Shown here one piece after another: positions 17,501 through 25,087 of a DNA stretch of 27,851 nucleotides. How positions within the stretch are numbered: the first letter of the stretch is position 1; every line of letters starts with the position of its first letter. The position numbers and the translations under genes are program-made. Origin of the DNA: Collybiopsis luxurians FD-317 M1 (taxonomy: Eukaryota; Basidiomycota; Agaricomycetes; Agaricales; Omphalotaceae). The stretch lies in contig KN834895.1 of assembly GCA_000827265.1 (NCBI GenBank), positions 1-27,851 of the forward strand. The letters run 5' to 3'. The notes beneath the pieces are model-generated. The model saw only the letters and a list, made by a program, of their open reading frames with translations. It was not told the DNA's origin and ran no database searches.

Positions 17501-19801
17501 CAATGGTGCTAACTAATGTTCTCGCATCATCGCCACCCTCAGTATTCAGAACCTCATCGAGAATTTTTTGATAAAGGATACCTATATAGGAATCCTTTGT
17601 GAGCATTATATCTGGTTTTCTGAGAAGACTTTTCAGCTGTCCAGCTTGCTTCTGATTCTTCATAGGAACTTTACTTTTGGGATTCCCAGAAATATATCGA
17701 ACGGCTGTTGCAGCATAAATGAACAAGCCACCACATTGTTCAGCAAGCTGATTCAATTCAGCTTTCCAGTTTGGTAACAAGTGAGCAAGCTTAGTATTAA
17801 TAAATGTTGTAATATCCTGCAAGGCCATACTTTCTTCAACATCTTCAAGATGACAGATGGTTTTAGAAAGTGGTTCTTTGCATACTTTTACAATATCATG
17901 GTCGGGTCGGCTGGTAACCAGTATTTTCAAACCATGCATGCCTGGTACTTTCTCTATAAGTTGTTGGAGAATGTGATAACCTCCTTCACCTTCCAGTTCA
18001 TCAAGTGCATCAAGAACAACCAGCCATTTCACTGAATTTATCTGAGCAATCTTTTTCCAAGGGTCAACCAGAAGGTTTACCACATGTCTGTTTATATTTT
18101 TGAATTCCTCCTGGTCAACAGATGTGAATGCATCTTTGAATGCACTGAATTTGATGCTCATTCCATATGCAATAGTAGGAATTACATTCATTTGAGCCCG
18201 CAACTCAGGAAGCTGCCGAGAGCAAAAGAACGAGGCACCAAGTTTGCAATCCCTATTTTTGTCGCTGTAGTATTCACAGATTGATTTGGCAATGGTAGAT
18301 TTTCCTGTTCCAGCCATTCCACAAATCCAAAATATGGGCGGACAGGACACAGTACTGTCAGACACCCAGCTTTTCAGCCGGTTCAGAATGTCAGTTCGAG
18401 TTCCAAGGGTGCATCCTTCCCGGTTACTTGAATAATGATCCGCATTTGGAGCTCTAGGCCACTCCTGAAGCTATTGTATGTTTCGGCAAGATTTTCTTTA
18501 CACTTATGTTCTTAAAAGATTGATGACTTACCATGCTTTGCCATTTAATCTCTTGCTTTAGAGATAGGTTCAAAAATGTCTGTAATTTTATATGGTCAGG
18601 GTGAATGATATATTGCTCAAATTACACTTACCTGAAGCTTGTTCCTTTCCCTTTCCAACTCATTTATTATTGCTTGGACCTTTGCTTTCATTTCACTGGC
18701 ATTATAACCTTGTTTCATGGTGTTCTGATGTTGCATATCATATAACACCCTTGATTTTTCAACGAGAAGTCTACATCACAATTTGGCAGACAGCTCAGTA
18801 ATTAACAAATGAATAAAGATGCAGCCTTACCCAGCAAATTTAGTGCATTGATCTTCTTCGATGTTATCTAGGAGAGCTTTATTGATCATTTGAAGATAGT
18901 CAATGATATCCCTGGAAAGTTTCTCCATCTGCTCCTTGTTGTCCATAGCAGACTGAAGCAAACTCAATGTGAGATTACAACAATACTTGAGTTTAAACAC
19001 AAACCTCCACTGCACTGGATATCACATTGAAAACAGATACAGGCCCTTTAAATGGGGTGCCTTCAAGAAAAGGCTCGACGACTTCTGTAAGCTTGTGTAG
19101 ATTCTTCCAAGTCTGTAGAGCAGTCTTGCGAACAGGAGACATTTTTGACTCATTGTCAATATCCGCTAGAGTCAATGGGTCAGGTGATGCAGTGAGCTGG
19201 CTATTGAGATCTGTTGAGATGGACAGATAAGTATTGGGTCACCACATGAGCAGACCTGAAGAGTACCGCTTGCTGGAAACTCGTTGCTTGCAGGGATATT
19301 GCTTTGAACTAAAGTTTACATTTGAAACTTCTATCTCAACTATTATACTTGAGCAATCATACCGGCGGTGGCTTCATCCGGGACAGCAGTTTTCGACGAC
19401 ACTTCGGATGCTTCGGCGCTGCTGCTACCAAAATCAATGCCAACACTGCTGGAATCTATATCCATTAGATGAGAATTCCGCCATCACTATCTTGGAAACA
19501 CGACATACTGGTAATAACTGCCTGATTGCCTGTGTGCACGGTCACTAAAGGAAGCATAACATTAGACACCTGGGTAGTCTTTACATAGTGGTATGCTACC
19601 TTGGGCTTGAGCGAGACCAGGATTGTTATCAGATTCCATCACCGTCATCCGGCCAACATTTTTATGAGTGCTATCGGAACTGGCATTGGAGGGAGTAGGG
19701 GATTTGCTGCCAGAACGGTTGAACTTGAAAAAGTCCCGAACTCCCCTCCTACGTTTGGGACCGGTGTTTTGTTGTGCTTGAGATTTGTTATGTTTCGACA
19801 T
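14558..19801 (-). CDS. NWD-B: NACHT-WD40 NLR-like protein, apparently intact
   Basis: Exons (minus): 19801-19570, 19517-19509 (9 nt), 19455-19363, 19308-19267, 19210-19005, 18952-18831, 18770-18632, 18579-18532, 18470 to about 16976, and about 16908 to 14558. Phases join without a stop; most introns are 51-61 nt, the last is the least certain. The product is about 1,580 residues: a basic/Ser-rich N-terminus, helical region (about 100-290), NACHT NTPase, 14 WD40 blades and a conserved tail (RGWI...WLPP...CYTP) ending GSSD. Walker A is GMAGTGKST near residue 350, with the Lys codon at 18302-18300. Walker B WLVVLDALDE is near residue 450, followed by KILVTSRPD. Such proteins are cytosolic STAND receptors in which the propeller senses a ligand and NACHT oligomerises. 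The ligand and outcome (incompatibility, defence) are not shown here. The MSKHNK start was chosen; an in-frame ATG 30 codons upstream (19891) is possible. It converges on repeat module B. Confidence 0.85.
14936..16699 (-). repeat. Tandem array of 14 x 126-bp WD40 units inside NWD-B
   Basis: Fourteen consecutive units of exactly 42 codons (1,764 bp) run without indels, each with xGH...VxSVAFS.DGSK(I/V)VSGS.D.T..IWD. Fourteen units predict two seven-bladed propellers. The framework is highly conserved. With the residue before GH as position 1, positions 5, 6, 8, 24, 26 and 29 vary strongly from unit to unit (for instance DW, SY, SE, GT, GR, EG at 5-6). Position 24 includes N, H, K, A, D, Y, S and G. 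Blade order is shared with NWD-A (blades 1-14) and the 406-1187 fragment (blades 6-12). Confidence 0.9.
16920..18365 (-). other. NACHT NTPase core and winged-helix-like segment of NWD-B
   Basis: This is a continuous frame within the NWD-B gene. In order: P-loop GMAGTGKST; the FFCSRQLPEL stretch usual after the P-loop in this family; Walker B VVLDALDELEG; sensor-like LVTSRPD; then a helical segment with IYHKSFLDFFPKNW, the SFxDFL-type motif that ends the NACHT/winged-helix part in basidiomycete NACHT-WD proteins. The frame ends at a stop at 16920, while the WD40 frame starts upstream of that in another phase. A short intron must join them (16909-16975, GTACTA...TTTAG, or 16909-16948, GTGAGC...TTTAG). 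Both keep the frame open; neither donor is conserved in NWD-A, so the junction is unproven. Confidence 0.75.
19509..19517 (-). other. Possible 9-nt micro-exon of NWD-B
   Basis: Between exon 1 (ends 19570) and the next clear exon (starts 19455) lie 114 nt. They can be one intron, or two introns of 52 and 53 nt around the 9-nt exon TTATTACCA, which has a CAG acceptor before it and a GTATGT donor after it. Both versions keep phase 1 and stay open. The micro-exon version gives the intron size typical of this gene. Confidence 0.4.
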
Positions 19802-20384
19802 TGAGTGTGAGTATCGAGAAGGACAAGTTGACTTGCTGGGGGAAGGAAGGAAAAGAAGGAAAAGGCGCGTTTGCAACGTGTTTGACCTCATGACAATTTA
19901 AGCGGAGATACAGCTGAGTTTGAATATGGCAACGTCACAGTAAAGCTTCGAAAGATGCAACAAGGACAAATTGATGGTCAGATGATCAGACCTTTCGGAG
20001 GCTATATAAGATACCGAGGAGATCACCATGCAGGGCGTCCACGAGACCTTTTTTGTCCATGACTATTCGTGATATTGCAGTTCGGCTGCTAACGCTCAGA
20101 ATTTGTTATTTATTGGCAGAGTAAATGCTAGGACTCAGCTGCTCAGTCTATGCTGCATTTTGCGTTTTACATATATGGGTCTCAGGCGCTCACTCATTCA
20201 CTGGGGCATTCACATAATCCAAATATCGATTGCTATCTGACGTCCTTAATTTCATATTCAAGCCTTCTTGATCCGCTACTGAACCGGCTTGTTAAATCCA
20301 ATTGTATCAGAACTTTCTTAAATATAATTAAGCAAGTCAGGATGCTGATCATTCCTTTGGTCATCGAGTAGAAACAAAAAAAAA
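19802..20384. other. 5' flank of NWD-B, no gene seen
   Basis: Apart from the alternative upstream ATG of NWD-B (19891) and a TATA-like sequence near 20003, nothing was recognised. Short frames here lack motifs and overlap on both strands. Confidence 0.4.
20003..20010. promoter_or_regulatory. TATA-like sequence upstream of NWD-B
   Basis: A TATATAAG sequence (reading CTTATATA on the minus strand) lies about 200 bp upstream of the chosen NWD-B start. Position and composition would allow a core promoter with a moderate 5' leader. There is no other support. Confidence 0.2.
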
Positions 20385-21230
20385 TAAATTGGGCAATACA
20401 CAATACCTTCTGGATAGGTAGGAGATGGCTGCACTGTGAAGGATACGAAGGAAGGGCGACATGCCAGAACTGCAGAGCCATTGAGGACATGGAGCGTATA
20501 CTGGTGAAATGTGATAGACCAGGACAAGCCGAAGTCTGGACCTTAGCCAGGCAATTCCTCGCTCGTAAGCAAATAATACTTCCCAATGAAATGACTATGG
20601 GATTAGTACTAGGATGCGCACTGGTGCACCCGAGAGATGGACAAGGGAAGGAAATCCCGGGGGGGCCCAGAGGCTGCTAAAAATCACCGTAAGGTAAGCA
20701 ATAACCCTCTTATGGCATATGCGGAACGTACGTGTGATACAGCATAATAATGACCGAGAGAAGATACCATCGATTAATGAAATCCAAAACCAATTCTACT
20801 TCAGGCTGAATAGGAGGATGCAACTCGATGTAACTCTTATGGACAAGGCTAAGTTTGGATGAAAAGCCATTTCAAGGACCACAATTCTGGACACCTGGCA
20901 AAAAATGATTGACATTGACGAACCTCCAGATAAATGGACTATACACCCGGGGTTTTAGTGGGTATGGGTAAATGGACAAAGGGACAAATTCAACAACTAA
21001 ATACGAGATAGTAGCATAATATAGGCCGGAACAGTTTCCGTAGAATCTAGACAACCCCAATCCCCACATAACAGGCCATTTGCAGATATGTGAGTCCGCA
21101 TTTCCCCCGATGGAAGACATTCCGCAGACCTTGACTCTGCAATAACAAGCTTTTGAGGGCTCGCCTAGGGCTGACCAAGTCAGTGATCTAGGGCCCGAAT
21201 GCTTCCATAAAAAATAAAAAAATAAAAAAT
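20385..21230 (+). mobile_element. Decayed 3' end of a LINE (non-LTR retrotransposon)
   Basis: The plus strand reads as the C-terminal end of a basidiomycete LINE polyprotein. A CxxC knuckle (TCQNC, Cys codons at 20462 and 20471) is followed by EDMERILVKCDRPGQAEVW and MGLVLGCALVHP, matching the family pattern C..C...(M)EHIL..C..PGQ..W...GxxLGC. A frameshift at a run of seven G (20659-20665) leads into another frame with SINEIQNQFYFRLN and KAKFG...KAIS, broken by further stops (aggtaagca, ggatgaaaa). About 220 bp of 3' sequence follows, then an A-rich tail (21208-21229) consistent with target-primed insertion. Upstream RT and endonuclease are missing, so the copy is 5'-truncated. The start is approximate, and no target-site duplication was found with confidence. 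Confidence 0.75.
21208..21229 (+). other. A-rich tail of the LINE fragment
   Basis: An A-rich run interrupted by single T residues (AAAAATA-type) ends the LINE-like segment, as expected for the 3' tail of a non-LTR element on the plus strand. Confidence 0.6.
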
Positions 21231-21684
21231 GTATTATTCCTGATCCCCCCAACCAATTCCAGCACGATACAGCTATCTTGAGCTACATTCTTCGACGTTG
21301 AGACCATAATATTTTGATTGTCCTTGAAGCTTTCCCATCCGTTTTGCAATAAAGATCTCGTTGCTTCAAGTAACTTAAAAGTTAGTCAAATAACTTCTTG
21401 ACTAGGTGCCCATGGGATTGTGTGTGTGGTTTCAGAATGTTGATTGCTGAATACTCTTTACAGGGCTGGCGAAGAACACAAGAGCGGTGTTTTTTTAGCA
21501 ATTTCACCTGCTGAAAGTGCTGGTTTAAAGATACGGCGTAGAGGTACTAAAATACTCAAACCTTTGTTTGAGTGCTAAGACTCGAGAATGTAATATCTAC
21601 AATGGTTAAGCTCGTTGCGATCTATAGGGCACTGTGCAATAGGTAAGCGGTGGGAGGGAGGGTATTTGGATGCCAATGAATGAA
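21231..21684. other. Spacer, nothing recognised
   Basis: Between the LINE tail and the 200-bp repeat I see no open frame above 60 codons with features, no RNA gene and no repeat shared with the rest of the window. Confidence 0.4.
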
Positions 21685-21884
21685 TTCGAATATGTATGTC
21701 ACTGGTAAAGACTCTGAATGCAGAAAAAGTTTGTTTGTTTTCGAGCTATTGCGCATAACTAGAATTGCGATACTTGGGTTTAATTTCTAGGCTGTTTTAC
21801 GATGGCATTTAGTCCACTTGTAATATTTTAAATAGCATGTATGTACATTGTACTCGGAGATAGCGATGAAATGAAGATGAACTA
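21685..21884. repeat. 200-bp dispersed repeat, copy 1
   Basis: The segment from gaattcgaatatgtatgtca to gcgatgaaatgaagatga is about 90% identical by eye to 24032-24231, same orientation. It directly follows the 3' end of the decayed minus-strand gene at 21885-23100, so it may be that gene's 3' UTR and downstream sequence. Confidence 0.85.
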
Positions 21885-23100
21885 TGGAGCGCATTGGGGA
21901 GAAATCCTCGGGTGACGTCTCTTCGAGTGTAATAGGCTACTTTCTGCAGATATAGGAGGTAGAGTCAAAGAGCAAAAATGAATTAAAGCTGTTTCTTGCC
22001 GTCGATGATGGCTGAGAACTTGAAAAGTTGTAGAGCTGATGTTGGAAGGTTTCAGGCGTGACAGCTGCAGCCACTGGGAAGAGACCACAGAGCTGACCAA
22101 AATAATGGGATCCGTGAATATCGAGATGTGTGGCAAAGTTTGAAAGGCGTTCCGTCTTTCCTTTCAGACTAAATAAATTATTAGTTTTCCGGCAGCTCTT
22201 GATGATATCCAGCGGAGCAGTGGAACTTTCGATATGGGCAGATAATATAGACGAGTTTTGGTAGATGGAACCCTGAAATACAGTGCGATCACCTGTAGGT
22301 AGAGCGGATAAGTGTGGGGCAGCTATTTGAACTAACGTCAAGTTTTAGAATCTTTTTCCAGTCACCTTTAGAGATTTTGTAGGCAACGGTCAAAAGAGAC
22401 AGATTGTCCATTTCTCGAAGGTAAGCAGCATCATTGAAAACATTCGTTACGTGTAGTTTCTAAGCATAACGTATGAACGTCAGGTGCAAATGTGAGGATG
22501 AGAAGGGTCCACATTTTCGAGGTTAATGTTCCGTGGTACGGCATCCGCCATCAGAGAAAACGACAGACAAGGAGCTCTGGACAGTTCATCATGAAAGGCC
22601 ATGAGAAAAGAGTACGAAAATGACCCAAAAGGGGACGTGTCAGTAGTCAGTTGTAAATCCTTTAGATGGTGGGTTCAATTTTCATGTACCTGATATGTAA
22701 ACATAACAGACGAACCTGGAACGAATTACACTCTTTCAAGAATAAGCGAACAGAACCTTCCATCAACTCCGTCTCTTGTAACGCCAGTGCATTGAAATTC
22801 GAATGTTAGAAAAATATTATTCTGGACATACGTTGTCGAGTCGCTCAAGGAGTTCTTGACCAAGGGACCAGTCTCCTTCGCTGTTCTGCCAATCTGGGAC
22901 ATCAGGCACTATTTGAATTACCTGCGACGTGTAAAATACTCAGTAAAAATCAGATCAGTACCAAATAGCACTCGTGTCTGCTGAAAAGGTACCGTCTTCA
23001 GCTTCGAGATGGCTCATTACCATAGATGCACACTTGCAGGCTTTTCATTATCAGCAAGGTTCTTCGTTGTAGTGCGAACGCCGAGGTTTCCTGTTGTATT
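21885..23100 (-). pseudogene. Decayed multi-exon F-box/LRR-like gene (tentative)
   Basis: Coding-like pieces on the minus strand fall in consistent order. About 22830-22915: PDVPDWQNSEGDW then, one frame over, LGQELLERLDN. About 22718-22800: ALALQETELMEGSVRLFLKE. About 22485-22660: HHLKDLQLTTD, then MAFHDELSRAPCL and FSLMADAVPRNINLENV. About 22345-22445: NDAAYLREMDNLSLLTVAY. About 21940-22341: LTLVQIAAPHLSALPT and further. The leucine-spaced pattern with RAPCL and LTLV-type repeats resembles the LRR part of basidiomycete F-box-like proteins. Frames change between pieces, one expected acceptor lacks AG, and stops occur (…PHICT then TGA), so it is probably dead. No F-box was seen upstream. The family call rests on pattern only. 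Confidence 0.4.
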
Positions 23101-23229
23101 TCTTATTCTTAGGAAGCGATGAAGCTTATGCATTGACATAGGTACCTTTATGGTCGAAAGGAATTAATCTTGGATATATGTGGGGCCACACTGTGAAACT
23201 GTTTAAATATGCTTGGGATGTAGGCGCGA
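23101..23229. other. Short spacer, nothing recognised
   Basis: No feature was found between the decayed F-box/LRR-like gene and repeat module C. Confidence 0.3.
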
Positions 23230-24028
23230 TTGAAAAAAACCTTGAATAATGGACACTCTGAAAGAATTATCGTAATTCACGTTATTCCACTTTCTAGAGC
23301 CTCCTTGTCAAATCATTCTCAGATGACCTCACGCAAAGTAGTGGAATGGATGGTCGCGCCTTGTCTCACTGCGCCTCAAAATTGGTGCATTCACTTGCTG
23401 AATTCAATGGTCGCTCTTTTCATTGGACTGTCATACACAGACATCTGAATATAGCTTTCCTTGTCTCTGGATCCAGTGCCTCTGGTCAGTGTTCAGCCCA
23501 GACTCTTTGACGCTCCTTCATTCCACTATCCAAATCCTTGTCTTCTCTCCCCAGTATCCTCAGCTTTGATACATTTATATCCTCGTCGAAACTTCCTTCT
23601 CCTTCAACTACCATCTCCCTCAGCTGTATAATTAGGAATCTAAAGGAAATCATGGCCCTTCAATCCATTTACCATATCCTCCTTTTGTTCCGCTGTTTTT
23701 CAAGCTGCTCCCCCCAATCTGTATGGACGGTTGATTAGTTGGGTGACTGGAGAGGGAATTGTGACCGGGTCTGTGAAGGGTGAGTCTCGAGTTTGCTATT
23801 TCATCAATATATATTGATCATATTCCGATGTGGTAGGACCGACGACCGTCATAAACCTCTGTCTATTCCACCCATTATCGAGCACCATCAAGAAACCTCG
23901 CCGAGAACGACTCGCAACTGTTTCTCTATGTCTCTCTTTGCGCTCTCCTTGCTTTTCCATCATCACCCTACTCCGACGCAAATAGTTATACACCCATTCA
24001 TGTACTCACCAAAGCCGTTACTTTCTTT
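23230..24028 (+). repeat. Repeat module, copy C (partial)
   Basis: This aligns with 4030-4805 of module A and with 11290-11785 plus 13128-13420 of module B. It includes the C/T-rich tract, the ATGGC start of the short frame (23651), the uninterrupted tggacggttgattag junction, and the GTGAGTCTC...TAG block (23779-23833). The right-hand 1.1 kb of the module and any NACHT-WD40 gene are absent. It ends abruptly at ctttgtca, where the 200-bp repeat begins. Because C lacks the insertion seen in B, it shows which state is ancestral. Confidence 0.8.
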
Positions 24029-24031
24029 GTC

Positions 24032-24231
24032 ACGGAATTCAAATATGTATGTCACTGTAAAGACTCTGAATGCAGAAAATGTTGGTTTGTTTTTGAGCTA
24101 TTACGCATAGTCAGAATTGCAATACTTGGGTTTAATTTCTGGGCTGTTTTACGATGGCATTCAGTCCACTTGTAATATTTTGAATAGCATGTATATACAT
24201 TGTAGTCGGAGACAGCGGTGAAATGAAGATG
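24032..24231. repeat. 200-bp dispersed repeat, copy 2
   Basis: This is the second copy of 21685-21884 in the same orientation, fused directly to the truncated end of repeat module C. The junction marks a rearrangement breakpoint at about 24029. Confidence 0.85.
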
Positions 24232-24589
24232 ATATGTCGAACACAAGAAGGCGGGAAGGATGGATACTGATTTTCCAAGGCGAGACTACGGCTGGCTGTT
24301 CACGTCAATCCTTGAGCTGAATGCGCGATAGGCGTAGCTCTGAGTCATGCATAATATTTGAGAAGAAAAGCAGGCGTAGTTTGGAGGGGTAGATCCTAGA
24401 TTTGAAATGTGTGGGTAAACGAGACAGTAATAGGGAGCAGGACCTGTAAGACTAAACTGATCTAAAATCTTCGTGTTAGCTGAACTTGTCGATGGGTAAA
24501 TGTCGCTACTTGGCCGGTGGAAAAAAGAGTCGCCTAGTGCTAGCCCGTGTTTGATCGCTTGTATCTCTCTCGCTCAGTTTAAACCGCTT
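24232..24589. other. Spacer, nothing recognised
   Basis: No supported ORF, RNA gene or repeat was found here. Confidence 0.35.
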
Positions 24590-24720
24590 TCCATTCTTGG
24601 CTATGGCTGGAGCGATGACGGTGTGTTTAGAGGAAAGAAAAATAAGCGCTGATATGATGCGTCGGCCTTCGGAATCCAGGGCCGGAAGCTCCGGGGCTTC
24701 AGTTTACGTCCACCATTAAC
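24590..24720 (+). repeat. Leading end of the repeat module, copy D
   Basis: About 130 bp match 3890-4015, the left edge of module A. Shared landmarks are gacggtgtg, aataagcgc, gaatccagggccgga and tttacgtccacca. Homology stops after that, so only the leading end is present. With copy C it shows that the module exists in at least four partial or complete copies here. Confidence 0.6.
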
Positions 24721-25087
24721 GCCAAAAAGACCCTCCACTTTAGCGGATCACGTGATGTGTTTCCGCGCTTATTTCGTCGGACTTATGCTCAAAATGGTTT
24801 GTTCGTCATATCATGTCGCGTCAAGATGTTCTATGGCAATTTGGGATTTCTAAGTCCAACTTTTTGTAGATAAAATTATAACTATTATTCAACAATAGTA
24901 GTCATTAGTGTAGACTCTAATATGACATCTGTGCCTGCCACAGTTTGAGGACTACATAGCATCTCGGCATCCACTTTCTGTAAGACATCCATAATGCCGA
25001 ACATTCAGTCAAGACCTACGGAAGGTAGGATTATTCACAAACCTTTATTTTCAGCTGACTTAAAACAAAATAGATCCAGAGAATGTC
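24721..25087. other. 5' flank of the MULE transposase gene
   Basis: The transposase start is not resolved here. An ATG at 24994 heads a frame that does not join the zinc-finger frame without a stop or splice. An in-frame TAA lies at 25061-25063. The terminal inverted repeat of the element, if present, could not be tested because the right end lies outside the window. Confidence 0.3.

Noticed and set aside
17380..18284. Several 60-85 codon plus-strand ORFs
   Set aside because: All are antisense to the NACHT exon of NWD-B and carry no recognisable feature.
19234..19548. Plus-strand 104-codon ORF
   Set aside because: It is antisense to introns and short exons of NWD-B, whose splice phases and homology with NWD-A explain the region better.
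20872..21252. Minus-strand 126-codon ORF
   Set aside because: It is antisense to the LINE 3' end and starts beyond the A-rich tail. The plus strand matches the LINE family.
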